Shown in pieces: positions 1-5,110 of a DNA stretch of 5,160 bases. A program made the translations under genes and the position numbers. Below the pieces are notes generated by a model. It saw nothing but the letters and a program-made list of their open reading frames with translations. It was not told the origin of the DNA and searched no databases. Each line of letters opens with the position of its first letter. Positions within the stretch are counted from its first letter, which is position 1. Source of the DNA: Candidatus Methanophagales archaeon (GTDB taxonomy: Archaea; Halobacteriota; Syntropharchaeia; Alkanophagales; Methanospirareceae); the NCBI GenBank assembly GCA_003601795.1, contig PIXU01000014.1:1-5160 (forward strand), given 5' to 3'.

Positions 1-1
1 A

Positions 2-85
2 AGGAATGATCAAGAAAAGAAGATCAACTGGAAGTTCACGAAGGAGAAGGCGGATAAGAAGCTATCCAAGTATTACGTTCCATAA
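2..85 (+). mobile_element. C-terminal end of a transposase (IS630-like), cut by the window edge
   Basis: An open frame enters from the left edge and ends at TAA 83-85, giving 27 residues that include INWKFTKEKADKKLSKYY. The order Trp-x-Phe-Thr, then a basic helix, then Lys-Leu and a Tyr-rich end resembles the tail of IS630-family DDE transposases as I remember them. The catalytic DDE core lies outside the window, so this is family recognition from a short tail only. The gene converges on the HcyBio gene, with 16 bases between the two stop codons; a transposase stop is usually close to the element's terminal repeat. It could instead be another small basic DNA-binding protein. I am fairly confident it is the end of a real protein and moderately confident of the family. 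Confidence 0.55.
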
Positions 86-91
86 CTAAAT

Positions 92-101
92 TGTCATGAC
101 A
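92..101. repeat. 10-base palindrome between convergent stop codons, possible end of the insertion element
   Basis: TGTCATGACA reads the same on both strands and fills most of the 16-base space between the transposase stop and the HcyBio stop. It is followed at once by CTAG (102-105); IS630 itself is known to insert at TA within CTAG. The palindrome may therefore belong to the right terminal repeat of the element. The matching left end is outside the window, so this is inference. Confidence 0.35.
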
Positions 102-126
102 CTAGATCCTTAATTTCCACTGCCAT
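94..126 (-). pseudogene. Possible start of a truncated gene overlapping the end of the HcyBio gene
   Basis: On the minus strand, in a different frame from the HcyBio gene, an ATG at 126 follows a purine-rich GGATGAGGAG and begins a frame reading MAVEIKDLVS before a stop at 94-96. The eighth codon is the CTA of the CTAG site at 102-105, where the insertion element appears to begin. Overlapping starts with a Shine-Dalgarno-like sequence inside the previous gene are common in archaeal operons. This could be the stump of a following operon gene interrupted by the element, and the NIL-ferredoxin partner would be the natural candidate in that position. Eight codons are too few to identify a family, and chance is a real alternative. 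Confidence 0.25.
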
Positions 127-1631
127 CTCCTCATCCTTCTTTTACCTATCAATTTGCTTATCTCGTCGCTTGTTACCATTCCTATCACGCTTCTATCCTT
201 ACTCACAACAGGTAACGCAGAAATGTTGTATTTCTCCAATTTGCGTATTACCAGTTCGAGGGGCTCATCCGAATCAGTGGTAATCACATTTCTTGTCATT
301 ATTTCTGCCAACCCTCTGTGTTGCGTTGCCACTGCCGTTGAGATGTCCCATGCGGTCACGATACCCACAAGTTTGTTCCCTGCTGATACAACGGGGATAT
401 GCGTAGTCTGTGTTTCCAGGAGTAATTTCGCTGCTTCTGCTATGCTCGCCCGTTCACTTATTGTGGTTACTTCGCGTATCATCACATCCTTCACCAGAGG
501 CAGCTCCTCCGTCTGTTTCATCGGCTTTAACACGGTATCCGTTGGCAGTCGCTCTACGGGCAGCGACAATAAAAACTCCCCCGCTTCTATTTCACGCTTT
601 AACTCGTCCGCAATTCGCTTCGCCATATAAAAACTAGAAAGAGGCGATGTTGGCACTTCATTACCTTCTATTTCTATCATCCCTGTTTTTAACTCCTCGT
701 AGGTGACTTCCCTCACTACTGGTCGTTCCCTTCTGCCAACGCCATAATCAAGCACTTCTGTTACAATATCCGCATCTCTTATTCCCGTTTTCTTCGCTAT
801 ATCCTTGTTCAGTACAGGTATCGGTATTCCAATACCCACGTACAGCGTCACGCCATATTTGTGGAATATAGCACCTCGGAGGTATTCTGTACTCATTTCC
901 TTCAGGTTCCCCGTGACCATTAACGTTCCAAAGCGGTCGGCAGGGTTGTGCTGCGTCCCCGTTCCCACCACATATCCGCTTGCACCGCAAAGAAAAATCC
1001 TCGTTCCCAATCCTATAGTCTCGAAATCGGGGTCGTTAGAAAGAGGAGAAAGGGCTCCTGCACCACAATAAGTCGCATTACGATAATTAGGTAGCAGCGT
1101 GCCCATATAGGTATATAAAGTCCTGTCCGTGGAGTTCGTCCCGACTTCATGCCGTTGTGATGAATTCCGCGGATTTATCATTATCGCTTGATTCACCTCG
1201 TCAAGCGTAATTGTTGTTTCTATTTCTCTGCGAGGATAGCAGTCCGTGCCGTAGCCGATAGCCTTCATCTCTAATTGCTTACCCGCCACTAAATCCTCTA
1301 TTGCATGCCCGCCACCATATTCTATTCCTTTCTCCTCGGATAATTGTGCTGCTCCCAAATACGCATCTACCGCTGCAATTCCCGTATATGCTTCTACGTC
1401 GTTAAGCCACACACGCTGCATTTTTAGCGGGGGTTCGGAATGCCCGAAGTTGATGAGCACACCTGAGGAGCACATAGGGCCAAATGTCCCCGTAGTTACG
1501 ACATCCACTTCTTTCGCTGCTTCTTCTGCGCCTAACTCGCTCACTATCTCGCTCATTCTATCCGCTGTTACTACGTGAACGCTGCCATCCCCAATTTTTT
1601 CGTTTATCTCCCCTATGGTTTTAGTTTGCAT
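102..1631 (-). CDS. Homocysteine biosynthesis protein (HcyBio/DUF39 domain with two CBS domains)
   Basis: This matches the family of Methanosarcina acetivorans MA1821, which with a NIL-ferredoxin (MA1822) makes homocysteine from aspartate-semialdehyde and sulfide in the cytoplasm. From the ATG at 1631 the protein has 509 residues. The HcyBio domain fills about residues 1-360; two CBS domains follow at about 378-432 and 442-494, the first ending GIVTAWDIS and the second GMVTSDEIS. Cysteines in GPMCSSG and TDCYPRR fall at 54 and 131 with this start, the positions I recall as important in MA1821. A GTG at 1649 would add six residues (MTIINI); the ATG is preferred because KTIGEINEKI then lies at the start, as in relatives. 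The CBS pair probably senses an adenosyl ligand such as ATP or SAM (inference). The last ten or so residues are very basic and lie next to an insertion element, so the native tail may have been altered. Domain call is firm; the exact start is less so. Confidence 0.9.
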   Translation of the reverse strand: MQTKTIGEINEKIGDGSVHVVTADRMSEIVSELGAEEAAKEVDVVTTGTFGPMCSSGVLINFGHSEPPLKMQRVWLNDVEAYTGIAAVDAYLGAAQLSEEKGIEYGGGHAIEDLVAGKQLEMKAIGYGTDCYPRREIETTITLDEVNQAIMINPRNSSQRHEVGTNSTDRTLYTYMGTLLPNYRNATYCGAGALSPLSNDPDFETIGLGTRIFLCGASGYVVGTGTQHNPADRFGTLMVTGNLKEMSTEYLRGAIFHKYGVTLYVGIGIPIPVLNKDIAKKTGIRDADIVTEVLDYGVGRRERPVVREVTYEELKTGMIEIEGNEVPTSPLSSFYMAKRIADELKREIEAGEFLLSLPVERLPTDTVLKPMKQTEELPLVKDVMIREVTTISERASIAEAAKLLLETQTTHIPVVSAGNKLVGIVTAWDISTAVATQHRGLAEIMTRNVITTDSDEPLELVIRKLEKYNISALPVVSKDRSVIGMVTSDEISKLIGKRRMRRWQWKLRI

Positions 1632-1664
1632 GATATTAATTATAGTCACGCCGAAAATTATAAC

Positions 1665-1687
1665 CCCTCAGATTACACAGATTTACA
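1665..1687. repeat. Short tandem near-repeat AGATTACAC / AGATTTACAC
   Basis: On the plus strand AGATTACACAGATTTACAC holds two imperfect copies of a 9-10 base unit. It lies in the presumed untranslated leader of the HcyBio gene, about 40 bases before its ATG. Similar ACAGATT-rich short repeats turn up dispersed in many environmental microbial genomes, as far as I recall. Only about two units are present here, so it may be a degenerate remnant or chance. Confidence 0.35.
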
Positions 1688-1765
1688 CGAGAGCAACACA
1701 AAGGTAGCAATAGCTTTTCCGTGTTTCATTAGCACTTTTTCCCCTATTAAACGCTATATCTTATT

Positions 1766-1774
1766 GTATATAAA
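1766..1774 (-). promoter_or_regulatory. Probable TATA box for the HcyBio gene
   Basis: TTTATATAC on the minus strand fits the archaeal TATA-box consensus and lies in the 266-base gap between the cooC-like gene and the HcyBio ATG. Transcription would start near 1742-1746, giving a leader of roughly 110 bases, long for an archaeal gene. The leader contains an 18-codon open frame (1673-1729). The rest of the gap is AT-rich and shows no other gene; it also has a 10-base palindrome AATTGCAATT at 1857-1866 and seven C in a row at 1889-1895, just after the cooC stop. I see no clear T-run terminator for cooC, so read-through into the HcyBio gene is possible. Confidence 0.5.
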
Positions 1775-1897
1775 TTATAAAACGCTTCTTTCTATTTAAG
1801 ACATGGATTTATTTTCTATTTTCTTGTGTTAATCTCGTAAAATCGCGTGGTTTATTAATTGCAATTTGTTACTGGAATGACCATAATACCCCCCCTC

Positions 1898-2662
1898 TCA
1901 CATTATAGCTCTCGCTATTCTTCTTATTCCGATAACCGACGGCGCATCGTCAGGTAAATCCACGATTGGCACGCCTTTAAAGTCATATTCCGGGATTAAC
2001 GGGTCAAAGGGTATTATTTCCTCTATGGTGAGACCGTATTTTTTCGCTTCTTCTATTATCATCGCCTCCATGCCCTCTGGTATTTTATTCGCTATGTTCA
2101 TCATTTGCTTCACATCGGCATCTATTTCCTCGGCAATCCGCCTGAGCCGCAATGCGGTTTTTATGCTCTTCAGTGTCGTGTCCAGCACGACAAGCATCAC
2201 ATCAACGTCCCTTGTCGTTCTTCTGCTGAGATGCTCCAGACCCGCTTCACAATCTATTATCGTGTAATCGTAGTTCTTCGTCAACGTGTCTATAATCATT
2301 CGTATAATGTGATTTACCGGGCAGTAGCAGCCCGGTCCCTCTGGGCGGCCCATAACCAGCAGGTCATACTGCTCCTCCTCTTCTATTATCGCTGCTATTT
2401 TACCCTCGAATTGCGACCTCACGTCTAACGTAACGTCCCGATGCTTATCCTCCAGCAAACTTTCTCTTATATCGCCTGCCGTCTTATTATACGATATACC
2501 AAGTGCCTCAGGCAAGTTTGAATCGGCATCCGCATCCACGGCTAATATGCAAACGTCCTGACCTGCAAGTTTCAGTATTTCGGGGATTAACCGTGCGGAA
2601 ATAGCTGTTTTCCCTGTTCCCCCCTTTCCCGCTATCGCGATTATTTTGCCTTTTCGCATCAT
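1898..2662 (-). CDS. cooC: CooC-type P-loop ATPase (nickel insertion / CO dehydrogenase maturation family)
   Basis: The 254-residue protein belongs to the MinD/SIMIBI ATPases that help insert nickel into carbon monoxide dehydrogenase. The deviant Walker A motif GKGGTGKT is at 12-19, with both lysines. VDADADSNLPEALG at 42-55 is the switch region typical of CooC. GCYCPVN at 111-117 supplies the Cys-x-Cys (Cys112 and Cys114) that binds metal across the dimer in characterised CooC, at the same numbering I recall for Carboxydothermus CooC1. IIDCEAGLEHLSRRTT at 135-150 is the Walker B and following signature. Length fits the family. Two ATGs lie in tandem (2662 and 2659) and neither has a good Shine-Dalgarno sequence. 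No CO dehydrogenase or acetyl-CoA synthase gene is in the window, so the client is unknown; it may act on an enzyme encoded elsewhere. The family call is strong, while the gene symbol is by similarity. Confidence 0.88.
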   Translation of the reverse strand: MMRKGKIIAIAGKGGTGKTAISARLIPEILKLAGQDVCILAVDADADSNLPEALGISYNKTAGDIRESLLEDKHRDVTLDVRSQFEGKIAAIIEEEEQYDLLVMGRPEGPGCYCPVNHIIRMIIDTLTKNYDYTIIDCEAGLEHLSRRTTRDVDVMLVVLDTTLKSIKTALRLRRIAEEIDADVKQMMNIANKIPEGMEAMIIEEAKKYGLTIEEIIPFDPLIPEYDFKGVPIVDLPDDAPSVIGIRRIARAIM

Positions 2663-2716
2663 ATCATATGATTCTACTCGTTTGGGTTCAAATTCCGGAT
2701 TTGTACAAGAAGGTGT

Positions 2717-2757
2717 GGTTTTTTTCCGGTTATCTAACCGCGGCTAAACCCCCGCGG
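2717..2757. repeat. Two overlapping, mutually exclusive inverted repeats upstream of the cooC-like gene
   Basis: CGGTTA (2727-2732) pairs with TAACCG (2735-2740), and an outer GGTTT (2717-2721) can pair with AAACC (2746-2750). A second hairpin uses CCGCGG at 2738-2743 and 2752-2757 around an eight-base loop. The two share 2738-2740, so only one can form fully at a time. They lie in the 158-base gap between rpl40e and cooC, about 55 bases before the cooC ATG. No oligo-T run follows on the minus strand, so a simple terminator is not supported. The gap shows no other gene. Confidence 0.4.
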
Positions 2758-2820
2758 ACATTCTAAACCGCCAATTGAACTCACAGCTCACAGCACTCAC
2801 CTTCTCCACTCCAAACCTGT

Positions 2821-2967
2821 TTACTTCCCTCGGTGACTGGATTTCATTCTCAAATCCTTCGACCCGCATTTCCTGCATCGTGTCGCTCTGAGCGCATTTC
2901 TTGCATTGCAGTCCATGCATATCTTCACACGGAAGAGTCTTGCTTCCGCCTCCGGGAATCTTGCCAT
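2821..2967 (-). CDS. rpl40e: 50S ribosomal protein L40e (48 residues)
   Basis: A 48-codon frame starts MARFPEAEARLF, the typical opening of archaeal L40e, a small zinc-binding protein of the large ribosomal subunit. Cysteines at 17 and 20 (CMDC) and at 31 and 34 (CRKC) form the four-cysteine zinc site. The rest is basic (RNALRATR, KSSHRGK), as expected for rRNA binding, and the length matches archaeal members. The ATG at 2967 has AGGTGA at 2977-2982, nine bases upstream, a good Shine-Dalgarno sequence. In eukaryotes the homologue is made as a ubiquitin fusion; here, as in archaea generally, it stands alone. It is divergent from asd and shares its promoter region. No clear terminator follows, so it may be co-transcribed with the cooC-like gene 158 bases downstream. 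Longer open frames overlap it on both strands and hide it, but none of them shows family features. Confidence 0.93.
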   Translation of the reverse strand: MARFPEAEARLFRVKICMDCNARNALRATRCRKCGSKDLRMKSSHRGK

Positions 2968-3013
2968 TTTCGCTTCTCACCTCTCCTCTGTATATCTACT
3001 CTACAACCTTTTA

Positions 3014-3022
3014 TTTATATAT
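3014..3022. promoter_or_regulatory. Shared TATA box for divergent asd and rpl40e
   Basis: TTTATATAT on the plus strand is centred about 27 bases before the asd ATG at 3045, which would put the transcript start at or next to the start codon. There is no Shine-Dalgarno sequence there, so asd is probably leaderless. Read on the minus strand the same bases give ATATATAAA, centred about 50 bases before the rpl40e ATG; a start about 25 bases on would leave a leader of about 25 bases that includes AGGTGA. One nearly symmetric element may thus serve both directions, and the two genes may compete for TBP binding. The 77 bases between the two start codons hold no other gene. Confidence 0.55.
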
Positions 3023-3044
3023 GCTACATAAAAACCTTTAAATA

Positions 3045-4100
3045 ATGAAAAAAATAAAAGTTGGCGTATTAGGTGCGACCGGAAGCGTAGGGCAGCGATT
3101 TGTGCAGCTTTTGGACGGTCACCCCTGGTTTGAACTCGAATCGCTATTTGCTTCTGAACGAAGTGCGGGTAAGAAATACCGCGAGGTATCGAAGTGGTTT
3201 CTTCCATCTGAGATGCCCGCGGAAGCAGCGGAGATGGTAGTGCAATCGCTGAACGATGTGGATGCTTCAGAGAACGAAGACATCGCAATTATGTTCTCTG
3301 CGTTGCCCGGCTCGGTTGCAAGCGAGGTAGAGAAGAGGTGTGCACAGGCAGGATACTGCGTGGCAAGTAATGTCTCGGTGCATAGAATGGTGCCTGATGT
3401 GCCTCTGGTCATTCCCGAGATAAATGCCGACCACTTAGCATTAATCGAGGTGCAAAAAGAGAAGCGGGGATGGGGCGGATTCATCATAACAAATCCTAAC
3501 TGTTCGACAATCGTCATGGCGTTGAGTTTGAAACCGCTAATGAGATACGGGATAAAAGAAGTGCGGGTGTCAACCATGCAGGCGGTATCGGGTGCGGGAT
3601 ATGCAGGTGTGCCTTCAATGGCGATTCTGGATAACGTGATACCGTTTATAGAAAGCGAAGAGGAGAAGATGGAAAGTGAACCGCTGAAGATTCTCGGCAC
3701 AATGGAAGAAGGTTCAGGAATAAAAAACGCTGCATTCAACGTGTGTGCTTCTTGCCATCGCGTTCCCGTGATGGATGGTCATACCGAGGCGATATGGGTA
3801 AAGTTTGAGGAAGGCGTAACGGAAGAAGAAGCTAAGAAGGCGTTTAAGGAGTTCACCACCGACATAAAAACGCCCTTTGCTCCTTCGAAGCCTATAATAC
3901 TGCGTGAGGAGCAGGATAGACCACAGCCAAGGTTAGACCGTGATGCCGGGAGGGGGATGAGTGTATCAGTAGGGAGAATAAGAGCAGGAAGAATGGAGAA
4001 TGAGGTGAAGTACATTGCACAGGGTCACAATACGGTACGAGGTGCTGCGGGTGCGTCCATACTGAATGCCGAAGTACTGATGGAGAGGAAATACGTATAA
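3045..4100 (+). CDS. asd: Aspartate-semialdehyde dehydrogenase
   Basis: This cytoplasmic enzyme reduces L-aspartyl-4-phosphate with NADPH to aspartate-semialdehyde, the branch point to threonine, methionine and lysine. The 351 residues match the archaeal/fungal-type enzyme. The N-terminal Rossmann motif GATGSVGQRF is at 10-19. The catalytic cysteine is Cys153 in NPNCST (150-155), and the likely base is His246 in VPVMDGHTEAIW (240-251). SGAGYAGVPS at 182-191 lies in the substrate-binding part of the fold. The C-terminal GHNTVRGAAGASILNAE (327-343) is the usual closing signature. The ATG has a TATA box about 27 bases upstream and no Shine-Dalgarno sequence, pointing to a leaderless message. In the same window, the HcyBio protein is expected to use its product for homocysteine. 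No aspartokinase or homoserine dehydrogenase gene is nearby. The identification is secure. Confidence 0.96.
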   Translation: MKKIKVGVLGATGSVGQRFVQLLDGHPWFELESLFASERSAGKKYREVSKWFLPSEMPAEAAEMVVQSLNDVDASENEDIAIMFSALPGSVASEVEKRCAQAGYCVASNVSVHRMVPDVPLVIPEINADHLALIEVQKEKRGWGGFIITNPNCSTIVMALSLKPLMRYGIKEVRVSTMQAVSGAGYAGVPSMAILDNVIPFIESEEEKMESEPLKILGTMEEGSGIKNAAFNVCASCHRVPVMDGHTEAIWVKFEEGVTEEEAKKAFKEFTTDIKTPFAPSKPIILREEQDRPQPRLDRDAGRGMSVSVGRIRAGRMENEVKYIAQGHNTVRGAAGASILNAEVLMERKYV

Positions 4101-4108
4101 AATCCTAA

Positions 4109-4123
4109 TTTTATTCGGTTTTT
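4109..4123 (+). terminator. Possible T-rich terminator after asd
   Basis: TTTTATTCGGTTTTT begins eight bases after the asd stop codon. Archaeal RNA polymerase commonly stops at oligo-T runs on the non-template strand without needing a hairpin, and two such runs are present here. No strong stem is visible. Confidence 0.4.
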
Positions 4124-4131
4124 CACAGTGG

Positions 4132-4143
4132 CTTTAAATATAA
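4132..4143 (+). promoter_or_regulatory. TATA-like element in the asd downstream gap
   Basis: CTTTAAATATAA resembles an archaeal TATA box with its upstream element. A start near 4160 would give a leader of about 175 bases before the gene at 4336, with no convincing open frame in between (only a 14-codon frame from 4144). It could drive a small RNA or simply be AT-rich chance. Confidence 0.25.
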
Positions 4144-4234
4144 ATGATTATTTCTTCATCAGTGAATCCATATCAACGAAATTGCTGAATTGTGAAGTTA
4201 TTGATAAGTGAAAAGATATAGCGACCATAATCCT

Positions 4235-4244
4235 GTATATAAAG
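4235..4244 (+). promoter_or_regulatory. Probable TATA box for the 4336-5073 gene pair
   Basis: GTATATAAAG is close to the archaeal TATA consensus. It predicts a transcript start near 4265 and a leader of about 70 bases that contains the TTAGGG inverted repeat. A competing weaker element, TATTTAA at 4304-4310, is about 29 bases before the ATG and would give a leaderless message. I cannot decide between them from sequence alone. Confidence 0.4.
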
Positions 4245-4281
4245 CATTCCTAAGAGCAAAACGTTCGGAAAATACCATACC

Positions 4282-4298
4282 CCCTAATACTTTTAGGG
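4282..4298. repeat. CCCTAA / TTAGGG inverted repeat upstream of the unknown gene pair
   Basis: CCCTAA at 4282-4287 is the exact reverse complement of TTAGGG at 4293-4298, with a five-base spacer. The flanks TAC (4278-4280) and GTA (4298-4300) extend the symmetry if two extra C are skipped. It ends six bases before TATTTAA (4304-4310), a typical place for an archaeal operator or activator site. It could also be a short hairpin in the leader. Confidence 0.35.
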
Positions 4299-4335
4299 TA
4301 ACCTATTTAACTACCTAACAACATTAATATAAAAA

Positions 4336-4575
4336 ATGAATAAAGAAGACACTGGATGGCTTCGCATAACGGAAGGCATCTGCAAGTCGGTGCCTGTGAT
4401 GTACAATGGGAACCGCGTAGGTTCCAATGCCATAACTGACCGGGTTCAGGTTTATAGTCGGCCGATGCACGCGAATTCACTCGAGAATATAGTCAAGCAG
4501 GTGGTTGAGGAGGTGACAAAACGTAAGGTATGTGTCATAACCGAGAGTACAGCAGGCTATGTCTTGAACCTGTGA
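4336..4575 (+). CDS. Hypothetical protein, 79 residues
   Basis: I do not recognise this protein. It has no signal peptide, no membrane segment and only two scattered cysteines. The first half (GWLRITEGICKSVPVMYNG) looks like short beta strands, followed by a helix-like stretch (SLENIVKQVVEEVTKRK) and a final strand-like VCVITES, suggesting a small soluble alpha/beta domain (inference). The ATG at 4336 is preceded by A-rich sequence and lacks a Shine-Dalgarno sequence, but TATTTAA at 4304-4310 is at the right distance for a leaderless message. The membrane-protein gene begins 24 bases after its stop codon, so the two probably form an operon and may work together. It might also be a fragment of a larger protein. 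I am moderately confident that it is coding. Confidence 0.55.
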   Translation: MNKEDTGWLRITEGICKSVPVMYNGNRVGSNAITDRVQVYSRPMHANSLENIVKQVVEEVTKRKVCVITESTAGYVLNL

Positions 4576-4599
4576 ATCGTATGGAAGAGGAGAAAAAAG

Positions 4600-5073
4600 A
4601 TGAACAGAAGAATAAGAATATATTTTTTGTATATCTTGCTGGGTTTGTTATATCCCGCAGTCAAGGTGATTTGCTATATCAACGGTCTTGTTTACCTGCG
4701 TGGAAAGATATATGGAGTAATCGCAGGTGTTTCGACAATCAGCGTTGGAATTCTCGCACTCAAAGAGTATGATGGAGCGGATAAGCCAGCGTGGCACTGG
4801 CTGGCTGCTCTGATACCCCTGATTATCATTCCACTTACTCTCATTGTTATGATTCTTCATTTAGGGCTCGGGACGTTTCTGGTGGAGAAAATGACCCCAT
4901 TTATGCTATTTGAAGGCATTGCAGTTGCTCAATTCATCGTGGCCATTCTGATGTTCCGGAGTTTGATATTCAAGCGTGGAACGGATAAGCAGAAGATGCC
5001 CCGCGCGGGCTTTGCGATAATGAAGACAGTATTTCCTTTATATTGGAAAAATTCTCCGAATCGGACATTTTGA
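4600..5073 (+). CDS. Hypothetical four-helix membrane protein
   Basis: The 157-residue protein has four likely membrane helices at about residues 8-27, 37-54, 67-89 and 99-119, and a basic C-terminal tail (KRGTDKQK onward) that should face the cytoplasm; the RRIR start also favours an inside N-terminus. No catalytic motif, cysteine pair or transporter signature is visible, and I cannot assign a family. The ATG at 4600 has GAGGAG at 4587-4592, seven bases upstream, a good Shine-Dalgarno sequence that decides the start. It follows the 79-residue gene by 24 bases, so co-transcription is likely. A different frame covering 4530-4772 overlaps its start but lacks the hydrophobic periodicity and is not the gene. 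Coding status is likely; function is unknown. Confidence 0.72.
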   Translation: MNRRIRIYFLYILLGLLYPAVKVICYINGLVYLRGKIYGVIAGVSTISVGILALKEYDGADKPAWHWLAALIPLIIIPLTLIVMILHLGLGTFLVEKMTPFMLFEGIAVAQFIVAILMFRSLIFKRGTDKQKMPRAGFAIMKTVFPLYWKNSPNRTF

Positions 5074-5093
5074 ATGAAGCCATCTAAACCGTC

Positions 5094-5098
5094 TTTTT
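5094..5098 (+). terminator. Possible oligo-T terminator after the membrane-protein gene
   Basis: Five T in a row lie 21 bases after the stop codon at 5071-5073. This is a minimal archaeal termination signal with no hairpin, so the support is weak. Confidence 0.25.
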
Positions 5099-5110
5099 GC
5101 TCTAAAACGT

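Noticed and set aside
2685..2696. GGTTCAAATTCC, similar to a tRNA T-loop
   Set aside because: The flanks do not form a T-stem, no acceptor stem or anticodon arm can be drawn, and the upstream part would lie within cooC.
2780..2800. Three CTCAC units in a row of imperfect spacing
   Set aside because: The units are only five bases and irregularly spaced (7 and 9 bases), too weak to call a repeat array or operator.
2744..2980. 78-residue minus-strand frame with four cysteines
   Set aside because: It overlaps rpl40e in another frame; its cysteines are a by-product of the real L40e codons and it has no family features or suitable start signal.
2833..3045. 70-residue plus-strand frame running up to asd
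   Set aside because: It is antisense to rpl40e and covers the shared promoter; composition is not protein-like.
3119..3739. 206-residue minus-strand frame
   Set aside because: It is antisense to asd, whose motifs and length are fully intact.
4144..4188. Possible C/D box guide RNA (ATGATTA near the start, CTGA at 4185-4188)
   Set aside because: The C box is imperfect and no usable D'/C' pair with proper spacing is present; the opposite strand has a TGATGA core but no matching D box.
4473..4485. GAATTC followed by CTCGAG, resembling a cloning site
   Set aside because: Both lie inside an open frame with ordinary codon use and no vector sequence on either side; coincidence is the simpler explanation.
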